The position numbers were made by a program, and so were the translations under genes. Below are positions 36,663 through 48,157 of a stretch of 64,000 nucleotides of DNA, one piece after another; within the stretch, counting starts at the first letter, position 1, and each line of letters begins with the position of its first letter. The notes under the pieces are model-generated. The model was not told the origin of the DNA, made no database searches, and was given only the letters and a program-made list of their open reading frames with translations. Where the stretch lies: contig NZ_BIFH01000032.1 in assembly GCF_003967355.1 (NCBI RefSeq), positions 138,632 to 202,631 of the forward strand, given 5' to 3'. Source of the DNA: Embleya hyalina (lineage in GTDB: Bacteria; Actinomycetota; Actinomycetes; Streptomycetales; Streptomycetaceae).

Positions 36663-37668
36663 TCGCGGCCGGGTCGGCGAGTGCGAAGAAGCGTGCCGCG
36701 TTGCCGCCGAGGATCAGCGCCCGCTCGTCGGGGCTCAGCTCCGGACAGTCCCGGACCACCCCGCCGGGGTCCGACTCGCCCAGCGGGAACGGGAAATCGG
36801 TGCCGAGCATGACCCGGTCCGCGCCCATCACCTCGACCAGCAACCGCAGCGCGCGCGGGTCGAACACGGCCGAGTCGACGTAGAACCTGCGCACGTACTC
36901 CGACGGCGGCCTGGGCGAGTCGGCCCGCACCAGATCCCGGTTGTGCCACGCGTTGTCGGCCCGCCCGAGCAGGAACGCGAAGCTGCCGCCGCCGTGGCAG
37001 AAGCACAACTTCAACGACGCGGGCAGCCGTTCGAACGCGCCCCGCAGGATCATCCCCAGGATGCTCAACTGGGTCTCCGCGGGCATCCCGACCAGCCACG
37101 GCAACATGTGGTCGCGCATCCGGTCGCCGCCGAGCATGTCCCACGGGTGGACCAGGACCGGGATGCCCGCGTCCCCGCAGTGCGCCAGGAACTCGACGAT
37201 GCCGTCGTCACCGAGGTAGCGCTCGCCGACGTGGTTGCCGATGTGTACGCCGCGATGCCCGGCCGCGACCGCCCGCGACACCGTCTCCCGCGCCGCGCCG
37301 AGGTCCTGCAACGGCACCTGGCACAGCGGCAGCAGCCGCCGCGGGTCGGCCGAGCAGTAGTCGAGGATGCGGTCGTTGACCAGGTCGCACCACTCGACCG
37401 CGCGCGCCGTCTCGGCCGCGTAGCCGAACATCAGCGGCGTCGAGGAGATCGCCTGGACGTCCACGCCGAGCGTGTCCATCTCGGCCAACCGACTTTCCGC
37501 GTCCCACAGCGGCGCGCGCACCGGGCGGTACTCGTCCGGGCCGCTCATCATCATCCCGGTGCCGTCCCCGCGCACCCGCAGCCACGGCTCGCCCGCGCCC
37601 GTCAGCACGCGGCTCTCGGCCCGCGAGATCCTGGGGAAAACGTGCGCGTGGACGTCGATGACAGTCAC
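36625..37668 (-). CDS. 2-amino-3-carboxymuconate-6-semialdehyde decarboxylase (ACMSD), amidohydrolase family 2
   Basis: The 347-aa metal-dependent decarboxylase removes the carboxylate from ACMS, the ring-cleavage product of 3-hydroxyanthranilate, giving 2-aminomuconic semialdehyde. The amidohydrolase metal ligands are visible: HAH in VIDVHAHVFP (residues 4-13), His in VLVHPWDMLGG, His in FCHGGGSFAF, and Asp in VMLGTDFPFPLG. The ACMSD-specific WDAESRLAEMDTLGVD and HIGNHV segments are present. The start is the GTG at 37668 with GGAGG 5 nt upstream, rather than the GTG six codons earlier. It is the last gene of the minus-strand pathway operon, 79 nt after the dioxygenase gene. Confidence 0.92.
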   Translation of the reverse strand: MTVIDVHAHVFPRISRAESRVLTGAGEPWLRVRGDGTGMMMSGPDEYRPVRAPLWDAESRLAEMDTLGVDVQAISSTPLMFGYAAETARAVEWCDLVNDRILDYCSADPRRLLPLCQVPLQDLGAARETVSRAVAAGHRGVHIGNHVGERYLGDDGIVEFLAHCGDAGIPVLVHPWDMLGGDRMRDHMLPWLVGMPAETQLSILGMILRGAFERLPASLKLCFCHGGGSFAFLLGRADNAWHNRDLVRADSPRPPSEYVRRFYVDSAVFDPRALRLLVEVMGADRVMLGTDFPFPLGESDPGGVVRDCPELSPDERALILGGNAARFFALADPAAIRRAEPGVRLLS

Positions 37669-37747
37669 GGAACCTCCGTGGTGCACCGCCGGGCTCGGCC
37701 GGCGGTCGGGGCGTGGTGGCGGGAGCGGGCGGCGTCGCGGTCGGGGC

Positions 37748-40478
<2,731 letters not shown>

Positions 40479-40526
40479 TGTTCCGGACCCTCCAGAGCCT
40501 TCGGTGTCTCGGCGTCCTCGACGCCT

Positions 40527-41990
40527 TCAGATCGCGATGCAGATGTTGACCGGCTCGGAGAAGAAGTCCAGCGAGTATTCGCCGCCCTCTCGACCGATGC
40601 CCGACGCCTTGATCCCGCCGAACGGGGTGCGCAGGTCGCGCAGGTTCCAGCAGTTGACCCAGACGATCCCGGCCGCGACGCGCGGGGCCACCCGATGCGC
40701 GCGGGACAGGTCGCGGGTCCAGACCGTCGCCGCGAGGCCGTACGGACTGTCGTTGGCCAGCGCGACCGCCTCGTCCTCGGTGTCGAACGGCGCCACGTGG
40801 CAGATCGGCCCGAAGACCTCCTCCCGCACGGTGCGCGCGCCCTGCGACAGGCCGGTCAGCACCGTCGGCTCCACGTGGAAGCCCCGATCGCGCTCGTCGC
40901 CGAAGGCCGGCACCCCGCCGCCGGCGACCACCGTGGCGCCCTCCTCGACCGCGAGCCGGTAGTAGGACAACACCTTGTCCCGGTGCGCGGCCGAGATCAT
41001 CGGCCCGTATCCGGTCAAGGCACGTGCCCCGCGACCCAGTTCGGCGACGAAGTCGGCGTGGATCGAGCGCTCGACGTAGACCCGTTCGGTGCACAGGCAG
41101 ATCTGCCCGGAGTGGGTGAAGGCGGAGCGCAGGGTGCCCGCCACGGCCTGCTCGAAGTCGGCGTCGGCGAACACGATCGCCGGGTTCTTGCCGCCGAGTT
41201 CGAAGGAGACCGGGGTGATGTGCTCGGCGGCCACCCGCATGATCGCGGTACCGGTGGCCGACTCGCCGGTGAACGCGATCGCGTCGACGTCCGGATGCGC
41301 GGTCAGGAACTCCCCGGCGGCGCCCGCGCCGTGACCGTGGATCAGGTTGAACGTGCCGACCGGCAGGCCGACCTCGTGGATCACCTCGGCGAGCAGCGTC
41401 GCGGTGGACGGCGTCTCCTCGGACGGCTTGGCCACCACGGTGTTGCCGGCCGCGAGCGCGGGCGCCACCTTCCAGGTGAGCAGCAGCAGTGGGAGGTTCC
41501 ACGGCGAGACGATCGCGACCACGCCGAGCGGCCGGCGCACGCTGTAGTTGAGCGCCTGCCCGGTGCCGCCGCTCCAGCCGGGCACGGCGGTCGAGTGGGC
41601 CCGCTCGGGGCGGCCGTACAGCAGGTCGGCGTAGGCCCGGAAGTTGCCGATCGCACGCGGGATGTCCACGCTCGCGGCCAGGTCGCGCGGCTTGCCCGTG
41701 TCCGCGACCTCGGCGTCGACGAACTCGTCGAAGCGGGCCTCGACGCCGTCCGCGATCCGCCGCAGCGCCGCGGCCCGCACCTCGACGGAGGAGCCGCCCC
41801 ACGCGGCCAGCGCCGCCCGGGCCGCCGCCACGGCCGCGTCCACCGTCTCCCGGTCGGCCTCGGGCACCTCGCCCACCACCGCCCCGTCCACCGGGTTCAC
41901 CAGTGGGAACCGCGCGGCGCCGACGGACCGGAACTCCCCCGCCACGTAGTGCGCGGGCCGGACCGCCTTCCCGACCACCGAACGTGCCAT
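40527..41990 (-). CDS. 2-aminomuconic 6-semialdehyde dehydrogenase (aldehyde dehydrogenase family)
   Basis: This 487-aa NAD-dependent dehydrogenase would oxidise 2-aminomuconic semialdehyde to 2-aminomuconate. The family features are IVSPWNLPLLLLTWKVAPAL, the cofactor loop AFTGESATGTAI, catalytic Glu in SFELGGKNPA and catalytic Cys in HSGQICLCTERVYVE, the type seen in hydroxymuconic and aminomuconic semialdehyde dehydrogenases. The ATG at 41990 has AAGGGAT 6 nt upstream; the frame stays open further upstream but without support. It is the first gene of the five-gene minus-strand operon, and its promoter must lie in the 271-nt gap shared with the divergent hydrolase. Confidence 0.88.
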   Translation of the reverse strand: MARSVVGKAVRPAHYVAGEFRSVGAARFPLVNPVDGAVVGEVPEADRETVDAAVAAARAALAAWGGSSVEVRAAALRRIADGVEARFDEFVDAEVADTGKPRDLAASVDIPRAIGNFRAYADLLYGRPERAHSTAVPGWSGGTGQALNYSVRRPLGVVAIVSPWNLPLLLLTWKVAPALAAGNTVVAKPSEETPSTATLLAEVIHEVGLPVGTFNLIHGHGAGAAGEFLTAHPDVDAIAFTGESATGTAIMRVAAEHITPVSFELGGKNPAIVFADADFEQAVAGTLRSAFTHSGQICLCTERVYVERSIHADFVAELGRGARALTGYGPMISAAHRDKVLSYYRLAVEEGATVVAGGGVPAFGDERDRGFHVEPTVLTGLSQGARTVREEVFGPICHVAPFDTEDEAVALANDSPYGLAATVWTRDLSRAHRVAPRVAAGIVWVNCWNLRDLRTPFGGIKASGIGREGGEYSLDFFSEPVNICIAI

Positions 41991-42171
41991 CGCCGATCCC
42001 TTCGCCGCGGTGACGGTCGCCGTCGCCACCATCGTCCTCGTCGTTGTCCACCATCCATGCCCGGGTTTGTCACCTCGGGCGTTCCCACCCCGAGCCTCCC
42101 GCGCCGCGACATGTCCGTCCAATGCCTGTTGGAGGCTCCCGTATATCGCTTCGGGTATGCAACGCGAGCGA

Positions 42172-42215
42172 AGATCAAACTAATGCTTCACATCTCATTG
42201 ACTCATTAGATCAAA
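42172..42215. promoter_or_regulatory. Repeat-rich AT-rich operator candidate between the aminomuconate operon and the hydrolase gene
   Basis: AGATCAAA occurs as a direct repeat (42172-42179 and 42208-42215), and CTAATG/CATTAG form an inverted repeat (42180-42185 and 42204-42209). The stretch is clearly AT-rich against its surroundings and sits between divergent genes, where a regulator would control both. No regulator gene is adjacent, so its identity is unknown. Confidence 0.4.
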
Positions 42216-42261
42216 GCTCGATAGAACTGACCCACCAGCCCGACGACGAAGGCAGAAGATC

Positions 42262-43131
42262 ATGAACATCGCCGTGATTCCGCAGGTGGCGCACCGGTTC
42301 GTGGAGGTCGACGGGGTTCGGGTCTTCTATCGGGAGGCCGGGCCCGCGGATGCGCCCACGCTGCTCCTGCTGCACGGGTTCCCGTCGGCCTCGCATCAGT
42401 TCCGTCGGCTGATGGACGTGCTCGGCAACGACTTCCACCTGGTCGCGCCGGACTACCCCGGCTTCGGGCACACCGAGGCGCCGGACGGGTTCACCTACTC
42501 GTTCGAGCGGCTGGCCGACGTGGTCGAGGGATTCGTGGACGCGCTCGGGCTGGATCGCTACGTGCTCTACACCTTCGACTTCGGCGGGCCGGTCGGCATG
42601 CGGCTGGCCGAGCGGCGGCCGGCGGCGGTGGCCGGGCTGATCGTGCAGAACGCGAACGCGTACGCCGAGGGCCTGTCCGAGTCGGCCCGCGACTTCGTCG
42701 CGCTCACCCCCGAGGTCGCCGGTGCACGGGACCGGGCCGCCGAGTTGCTGGTCCTGCCGGTCACGCGCGGCCAGTACGAGGGCGGTACGGCCGACCCGAC
42801 GCTGGTGGCCCCCGACGGCTGGACGCTGGACCAGCACTTCCTGGACCTGCCGGGGCGCAAGGAGGCCCAGGTCGACCTGGCCCTGAACTACCACACCAAC
42901 GTCGCGCTGTACCCGAGGTGGCAGGCCTGGTTGGCCGAGCACCGCCCGCCGACGCTGATCGTCTGGGGCCGCAACGACATGTTCTTCCCCGAGGCCGGCG
43001 CGCACGCCTACCTCGCCGACCTGCCCGACGCCGAGGTGCACGTCCTGGACACCGGCCACTTCGCCCTGGAGGACAAGCTCGCGGAGGTGGCTCCGCTGAT
43101 CGCCGACTTCCTGGGCCGAATCCCGCGCTGA
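42262..43131 (+). CDS. Alpha/beta hydrolase with aspartate nucleophile (epoxide hydrolase/dehalogenase-like)
   Basis: A 289-aa alpha/beta hydrolase. The oxyanion loop is LLLHGFPSASHQF (about residues 36-48), the nucleophile elbow reads YTFDFGGPVG, which places Asp rather than Ser at the nucleophile position, and the acid and base are in IVWGRNDMFF and LDTGHFALED. An Asp nucleophile is typical of haloalkane dehalogenases and soluble epoxide hydrolases, not of esterases. The substrate is not evident. It is divergent from the aminomuconate operon and 59 nt upstream of a P450 gene, so a P450-epoxide hydrolase pair acting on one compound is possible. Confidence 0.82.
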   Translation: MNIAVIPQVAHRFVEVDGVRVFYREAGPADAPTLLLLHGFPSASHQFRRLMDVLGNDFHLVAPDYPGFGHTEAPDGFTYSFERLADVVEGFVDALGLDRYVLYTFDFGGPVGMRLAERRPAAVAGLIVQNANAYAEGLSESARDFVALTPEVAGARDRAAELLVLPVTRGQYEGGTADPTLVAPDGWTLDQHFLDLPGRKEAQVDLALNYHTNVALYPRWQAWLAEHRPPTLIVWGRNDMFFPEAGAHAYLADLPDAEVHVLDTGHFALEDKLAEVAPLIADFLGRIPR

Positions 43132-43190
43132 CGCGGGCCCGGGCGGAGCGGGTTTGGCTTCGCCCGGCGGCGTCGATAGGTTGGCGAAAC

Positions 43191-44390
43191 GTGTTGTCGC
43201 CGATCGAAAAGCGGTTCCCGGTGGATGTCGCCCGCGCCATGGCCCACGATCCGCACGGCGTCTTCGCCCGCATGCGCGAGGCCGGTCCCGTACACACGAT
43301 CGTCGCGCCCGACGGCAGCCCGGCGTGGCTGGTCACCCGGCACGCCGACGTGCAGGCGGCGCTCGGCGACCCCCGGTTCTCGCTGGACAAGTCCCGGGCC
43401 AAACCGGGTGGTTACAAGGGGTTCGAACTGCCGCCCGCCCTGGACGCCAACCTGCTGAACATGGATCCGCCGGACCACACCCGGCTGCGTCGGCTCGCCG
43501 GCCGGGCGTTCACCGCGCGACACACCGCGAACCTGCGCCCCGAACTGGAGCGTGCGGCCGCGGCGTTGGCCGACGATCTCGCCGCCCGCGAACGGGTGGA
43601 TCTGGCCCGGGATTTCGCCACCCCGTTCGCGGTCGGCGCGATCTCCGAACTGCTCGGCGTACCGGCCGAGTCCCGGACCGACTTCCGCACCTGGACCAAC
43701 GCGGTGCTCGGCGCCGACGCCACGCGCGAGGGCATCCGCTCGACCGTGCGCGAGATGTACGCGTTCTTCGTCGCGCTGCTTGCGGCCAAACGGGCGAATC
43801 CCGGTCCGGACCTGCTGTCCGCGCTGATCGCCGCGCGGGACGCCGACGATCGGCTGAGCGAGGACGAACTCACCTCGCTCGCCTTCCTGCTGTTGTTCGC
43901 CGGCTATGAGAACTCGGCCAATCTGATGGCCGGCGCGCTGTACGCGATGGTGGACGACGAGGTGTTGCGCGACGCGTTGCGGGCCGACCCGGAGGCGGTG
44001 CCGACCCTGGTCGAGGAGGTGGCCCGGCACATGTCGCCGGCGCTGCTCGCGATCCGGCGATTCCCGCTGGAGGACCTGGAGTTGGGCGGGGTGACCATCC
44101 CGGCGGGGGACACGGTGTTCCTGTCCATCGCGGCCGCCAACCGCGATCCGCGCCGCTATCCGCACGCGGACCGCATCCGGCTCGATCGGCCCGACCCGGC
44201 CCGCCACCTGAGCTTCGGCCAGGGCATCCACTACTGCATCGGCGCACCGTTGGCCCGCCTGGAGGGCGAGATCGCGGTCCGTACCGTCCTGACCCGCTTC
44301 CCGAAGGTCCGACGGCACGGGCCGATCTCCTGGCAACCCTCGGTCCGGGTGCGCGGACTGAGCAGCCTGCCGGTCGAACTCGGCGGCTGA
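43191..44390 (+). CDS. Cytochrome P450
   Basis: A 399-aa bacterial class I P450 monooxygenase. The heme-binding loop is FGQGIHYCIGAPLAR (Cys ligand), the K-helix ExxR is in EEVARHM, and RFPLEDLELGGVTIPAG precedes the meander. The I-helix reads LLFAGYENSANL: the acid (Glu) is present but the usual Thr of AGxET is Asn, which may alter oxygen activation or substrate choice. The start is uncertain (GTG at 43191 with AGGTTGG about 10 nt upstream). The gene lies 59 nt after the hydrolase on the same strand, so the two are likely co-transcribed. No ferredoxin gene is adjacent. Confidence 0.92.
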   Translation: MLSPIEKRFPVDVARAMAHDPHGVFARMREAGPVHTIVAPDGSPAWLVTRHADVQAALGDPRFSLDKSRAKPGGYKGFELPPALDANLLNMDPPDHTRLRRLAGRAFTARHTANLRPELERAAAALADDLAARERVDLARDFATPFAVGAISELLGVPAESRTDFRTWTNAVLGADATREGIRSTVREMYAFFVALLAAKRANPGPDLLSALIAARDADDRLSEDELTSLAFLLLFAGYENSANLMAGALYAMVDDEVLRDALRADPEAVPTLVEEVARHMSPALLAIRRFPLEDLELGGVTIPAGDTVFLSIAAANRDPRRYPHADRIRLDRPDPARHLSFGQGIHYCIGAPLARLEGEIAVRTVLTRFPKVRRHGPISWQPSVRVRGLSSLPVELGG

Positions 44391-44406
44391 CCCGCCGGAT
44401 CCGCCG

Positions 44407-44433
44407 CCCGCCGCGTGCCGTTCCCGCGGCGGG
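44407..44433 (+). terminator. Hairpin terminator after the P450 gene
   Basis: CCCGCCGCG and CGCGGCGGG arms (9 bp) with a 9-nt loop, 16 nt after the P450 stop. No U-tract. Confidence 0.6.
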
Positions 44434-44621
44434 AATCCCCATGGTCGGTGTTGCCGGGACCAATGGACTGTCACAACTCTGTGAGAACCCTGTGCGGAGG
44501 GGTTCGCGCCCCGTGACGTCCGGGCCGAAAAGGACGAGAGTGGAGGCAGCACGGCAGGGGATCGACGGCGCGGGGCCACAACCGTCGAAGAGCGGCGTGC
44601 GATGGATGGGGAGTCGGAGAG

Positions 44622-44873
44622 ATGGCTGTTCGTCGAGCGGTGGCAACGCGAACGCGCAACGACAACGAGCGGGCACCCGGCCGGGCGGCGGGCGTGCGCT
44701 GGTGGACCCGGCGGACCACACAGGCCGCCGCGATGCTCGCTCTGATGGTGGTGGCACTGGCGGTCGGGCCCTCGCTCGGCGTGCTGCCGTCGCTGTCCGA
44801 GCGGGTGCACGGGGTCAGCCGGATCACCGACGTGGTGCACGACTCCGATTCGCGGGGCCACAACCGGCACTGA
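44622..44873 (+). CDS. Small single-span membrane protein, unknown
   Basis: A possible 83-aa protein: a basic N-terminus (RRAVATRTRNDNE, then WWTRR), one hydrophobic segment (AAAMLALMVVALAVGPSLGVL, about residues 36-56) and a short His/Asp/Arg tail. GGAGAG precedes the ATG directly. A small palindrome (TCACA-N4-TGTGA, 44471-44484) in the 230-nt gap upstream may be part of its promoter. No family is recognised, and the gene could be spurious. Confidence 0.4.
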   Translation: MAVRRAVATRTRNDNERAPGRAAGVRWWTRRTTQAAAMLALMVVALAVGPSLGVLPSLSERVHGVSRITDVVHDSDSRGHNRH

Positions 44874-44945
44874 TCGTCGCACGGCTTCGGCGCCGGCTCG
44901 CGAGGCCGGCCCGTCGCGGGGCTCGACGCGCCCGCCCCCGGCGTC

Positions 44946-45560
44946 TCAGTACCGCACCGACTCGATCGCCCGGCGCAGGCCGACCTCCAGGATCTCCGGG
45001 TCCTCCCAGTCGCGGGTGACGTGGTCGAACAGCAGGCCCTGGAGCAGGGCGAGCAGGACGTGCCCGTCCAGGCGCGCGTTCGTCGATCCCAGAGCCAGTG
45101 CGACCAGTTCGGCGAAGCCGCGGAACTCGGCCTGGCAGCGGATCATCTCCTCGCGGATCAACGGCTCGCGCGCGCCCGCGAGTTCCAGCTCCAGCCGGGC
45201 CAACTGCACCTCGCGGCCGTCGTTCCACCAATCACGCACGAACCCGGCGATCCGCGGGTAGTCGATGGCGATCGGGCGCACCGCCGTCATCCGCATCAGC
45301 TCGTGGGTGATCTCGTTGGCGTACATCTTGTCCCGCGTGGCCATCCGGTCGATCACGGCCAGGATCAGCTGATCGCGCGTCTTGAAGTAGTACGTCACCG
45401 AGCCGTTGGGCAGCCCCGCCTCCTCCTGCACCGCGCGATGGGTCAGCCCGCGCAACCCCTGTGAGGCGAGCACCCGGATCGACGCGTCGAGCATCAGCGT
45501 GCGGCGGTCGGCCCGTGCGGGGGGCGGGGACGACGTGGCGGGTTCGTTGTCGTGCGGCAT
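44946..45560 (-). CDS. TetR-family repressor of the adjacent MFS exporter
   Basis: The 204-aa protein has a TetR helix-turn-helix at about residues 18-65 (LMLDASIRVLASQGLRGLTH, then LPNGSVTYYFKTRDQLI) and a helical effector domain. It is divergent from an EmrB/QacA-type exporter; the 83-nt gap holds two 19-bp near-palindromes in tandem, the probable operators. The 5'-part of the family motif (SVTYYFKTRDQL) is typical of repressors with aromatic or drug ligands; the ligand here is unknown. Confidence 0.9.
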   Translation of the reverse strand: MPHDNEPATSSPPPARADRRTLMLDASIRVLASQGLRGLTHRAVQEEAGLPNGSVTYYFKTRDQLILAVIDRMATRDKMYANEITHELMRMTAVRPIAIDYPRIAGFVRDWWNDGREVQLARLELELAGAREPLIREEMIRCQAEFRGFAELVALALGSTNARLDGHVLLALLQGLLFDHVTRDWEDPEILEVGLRRAIESVRY

Positions 45561-45587
45561 GGGTCCATTATCCCTGAGCTTGACGCT

Positions 45588-45627
45588 TGTAGAAATTTTC
45601 TCTACAACTATAGAAATTGCTTCTACG
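45588..45627. promoter_or_regulatory. Two tandem 19-bp operators between TetR and MFS genes
   Basis: TGTAGAAATTTTCTCTACA (45588-45606) and TATAGAAATTGCTTCTACG (45609-45627) share TAGAAATT and CTAC at the same positions and are each partly palindromic. Their starts are 21 bp apart, two helical turns, so two repressor dimers could bind the same DNA face and shut both promoters. Confidence 0.65.
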
Positions 45628-45643
45628 AACGTAGGAATGGCCG

Positions 45644-47125
45644 ATGGCTGCCTCAGGGATACCCGTCACCGCCGCGCCACGGGGGATCGACACTTCCGCG
45701 TCCGGACGTGCCGGCCGCCCGACGAACCCCAGGCTGGTGCTGCTCCTGGTGTGCGTCGCCCAGTTCGTCCTGCTGGTCGACGACACGATCGTCAACGTCG
45801 CCCTGCCGACCATCGGCGACGACCTCGAATTCGGCGAGAGCTCGCTCTCCTGGGTCACCAACGCCTACTTCCTCACCTTCGGCGGCTTCCTGCTGATCGG
45901 CGGCGGGCTGGCCGACCTGCTCGGCCGGCGCCGGCTGTTCGGGATCAGCCTGACGATGTTCGTCCTGGCCTCGGCGGTCTGCGGGCTGGCCCCGAACGCC
46001 GGGGTGCTGATCGGCGCCCGCGCGGCGCAGGGCGTCGCCGGCGCGCTGCTCTCCCCCGCCGCGTTGTCGATCCTGCTGGCCACCTTCCGCGACCCGGCCG
46101 AACGGGCCCGCGCGCTCGGCACGTGGGCCGCGCTCACCGGACTCGGCGCGGCCACCGGGCTGCTCCTGGGCGGTGCGCTCGTCGAATGGACCCACTGGCG
46201 CTGGATCTTCCTGATCAACCTGCCGATCGGCGCGCTCGCGCTGTTCGCGCTGCCCCGGACGATCGGCCCGGACGACCGGGACGCGCCGCGCCGGGTACCG
46301 GACTTCGCCGGCGCGGCGCTCGGCACCGCCGCCGTACTGACCCTGGTGTACACGGTGGTCGAAACCGACAAGCACCCGTGGGGTTCGACCCGGACGCTGC
46401 TCGGCCTGGGCGTGGCCGTCGTCCTCGCCCTCGGCTTCACCGTGCGTCAACGGGCCGCTGCCGAACCGCTGTTGCCCCGGGCGCTGTTGCGGATGCGGCA
46501 CGTGGTGCTCGCCGACGTCCTGGTCCTGGTCGCGGCCGGCGGGCTGTTCGCGATGTTCTTCTTCCTGACCCTGTACATGCAGCGCATCCAGGGCTGGTCG
46601 CCGATGCGCACCGGTCTGTCGTTCCTGCCGTTCAGCGTCGGCATGGGCGCCGGCGCGGCGGTGTCCACCAAACTGCTCGCGCGCCGGGGACCGCTGCTGC
46701 CGGTCAGCCTGGGTCCGGCGGTCGCGGCCGGCGGCATGTGGTCGCTCAGCCGACTGGACGCGCACAGCTCGTTCACCGCGCACCTGCTGCCCGCGCTGGT
46801 GATCACCGGACTGGGTCTGGGGGTGGCGTTCGTCGCGATCATCAACACCGCGACCGGCGGCGCGGACGAGGCCGAGGGCGGGGTCGCGTCGGCCATGGTG
46901 ACGACGTGCCAGCAGATCGGCGCGGCGATCGGCATCGCGGTGCTCGTCACGGTCGCCACCGATCACACCAGGAACCGGGTCGCGTCGGGCGTGGAACAGG
47001 GCCGGGCGGCGATCGACGGATTCGCCCGGGCCTTCGAGATCCAGGCGGGCCTGATGGCCGCCGCGGCGGTGATGGGCGTCGTGGTCGGACTGGCCGCCGA
47101 GCGGCACCGGGCCGCGCGGGAGTAG
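45644..47125 (+). CDS. MFS drug exporter, DHA2 (EmrB/QacA) family
   Basis: The 493-aa transporter has the DHA2 motifs LVDDTIVNVALPTIG in helix 1, the LADLLGRRRLFGISL motif A loop, and GLGAATGLLLGGALVEWTHW with RWIFLINLPIG following (motif C region). Fourteen helices are expected. It would expel a hydrophobic toxic compound in exchange for protons. The ATG at 45644 has AGGA about 8 nt upstream. Control by the divergent TetR is indicated by the tandem operators. It is a second, separate repressor/pump pair from the one near the PKS genes, and its substrate is unknown. Confidence 0.92.
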   Translation: MAASGIPVTAAPRGIDTSASGRAGRPTNPRLVLLLVCVAQFVLLVDDTIVNVALPTIGDDLEFGESSLSWVTNAYFLTFGGFLLIGGGLADLLGRRRLFGISLTMFVLASAVCGLAPNAGVLIGARAAQGVAGALLSPAALSILLATFRDPAERARALGTWAALTGLGAATGLLLGGALVEWTHWRWIFLINLPIGALALFALPRTIGPDDRDAPRRVPDFAGAALGTAAVLTLVYTVVETDKHPWGSTRTLLGLGVAVVLALGFTVRQRAAAEPLLPRALLRMRHVVLADVLVLVAAGGLFAMFFFLTLYMQRIQGWSPMRTGLSFLPFSVGMGAGAAVSTKLLARRGPLLPVSLGPAVAAGGMWSLSRLDAHSSFTAHLLPALVITGLGLGVAFVAIINTATGGADEAEGGVASAMVTTCQQIGAAIGIAVLVTVATDHTRNRVASGVEQGRAAIDGFARAFEIQAGLMAAAAVMGVVVGLAAERHRAARE

Positions 47126-47137
47126 GCCGCGCGGGTG

Positions 47138-47170
47138 ACGCCGGCTCGGGTGGACCACCCGGGCCGGCGT
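47138..47170 (+). terminator. Hairpin terminator after the second MFS exporter
   Basis: Nearly perfect 15-16-bp inverted repeat (ACGCCGGCTCGGGTGG and its complement with one G-U pair) with a minimal loop, 13 nt after the MFS stop. Confidence 0.7.
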
Positions 47171-47176
47171 CGGGAT

Positions 47177-47217
47177 GGTGGGCCGGCCTCGGGGGGTGGT
47201 GGGCCGGCCTCGGGGGG
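47177..47217. repeat. Tandem 20-bp GC-rich repeat
   Basis: The 20-bp unit GGTGGGCCGGCCTCGGGGGG occurs twice (47177-47196 and 47198-47217), separated by one base. It follows the MFS terminator and precedes the deacetylase gene. It looks like a recent slippage duplication. Confidence 0.7.
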
Positions 47218-47328
47218 TTCGGCGGGGCGATCCGCGCCGGTGTGATCATGTGCTCCGAACCGGTGAACTCCGCCCGACTCGCGCGTGTCCGCACCGAAGT
47301 GACCACGGACGTATGCCAGATACACGAC

Positions 47329-48057
47329 ATGGACACCACTTCCGCCACGTCGTCGCGCCGCACGTTGCTGATGGGCGCCGCCGCGGCCACCACCCTCGGT
47401 CTCTTCGCCGCCGCTCCGTCCGCCTCCGCCACGGACAAGCAGCCCGCCCCCCGCCCCGCCTTCGTCCCGGAACCGGTGCGCACGGTCGACGCCGGCCCCC
47501 GACGCGTCGCGGTGACCTTCGACGACGGGCCACATCCCGACTACACCCCCGGGGTGCTCCGGGTACTGCGCCGCCATCGGGTGCGCGCGACGTTCTGCGT
47601 CGTGGGGAGCGAGGTCGAGAAACATCCCCAGTTGGTGCGCGCGATCCACGACGCCGGACACATGATCGCCGGCCACTCGTGGTCCCACCCGGACCTTCGG
47701 CGCCTGAACCCGGACGAGGTGGCCGAGCAGGTCGACCGCAATCTCGCCGCGATCGCGAAGGTGTTGCCCCGCTATCGGGTCGAGTGGTTCCGCGCCCCGT
47801 ACGGCGGCTGGTCGGCGGAGGTGATGGGTGCGCTGAGCGCCTCCGGCCTGCGTCCGCTGGGCTGGTCGGTCGATCCGCGGGACTGGTCGCGCCCGGGTGC
47901 GGACGTGATCGCCGAGCGGGTGCGCGGCGCCCTCACGACCGGCTCGATCGTGCTCAACCACGACGGCGGCGGGGAGCGCGACCAGACGATCGCCGCGCTG
48001 GAGGTATGGCTGCCCGAGGCGCTGTCCGACGGGTACCGCTTCGTCCACCCGGCCTGA
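47329..48057 (+). CDS. Polysaccharide deacetylase (NodB domain), Tat-exported
   Basis: The 242-aa protein has a twin-arginine signal (SSRRTLLMG, hydrophobic stretch, cleavage probably after SASA near residue 30) and a complete NodB catalytic domain: VAVTFDDGPHPD (catalytic Asp and metal Asp), AGHSWSHPDL (two metal His), RAPYGGWS, WSVDPRDW and IVLNHDGGG. It would remove acetyl groups from an exported polymer such as peptidoglycan or a chitin-like glycan. The frame is open upstream to another ATG (47248), but the Tat signal begins at 47329, which is preferred although its Shine-Dalgarno is weak. Confidence 0.88.
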   Translation: MDTTSATSSRRTLLMGAAAATTLGLFAAAPSASATDKQPAPRPAFVPEPVRTVDAGPRRVAVTFDDGPHPDYTPGVLRVLRRHRVRATFCVVGSEVEKHPQLVRAIHDAGHMIAGHSWSHPDLRRLNPDEVAEQVDRNLAAIAKVLPRYRVEWFRAPYGGWSAEVMGALSASGLRPLGWSVDPRDWSRPGADVIAERVRGALTTGSIVLNHDGGGERDQTIAALEVWLPEALSDGYRFVHPA

Positions 48058-48157
48058 CCCGCCCCGGTGCGGGCCGCCGCTGCCGCCGCCGGCCCCCGGG
48101 CCCCGACCGCCACCCGCACGCGGCCGACCGGGCCCGGATCCGGCCGGGCCGAGAACG

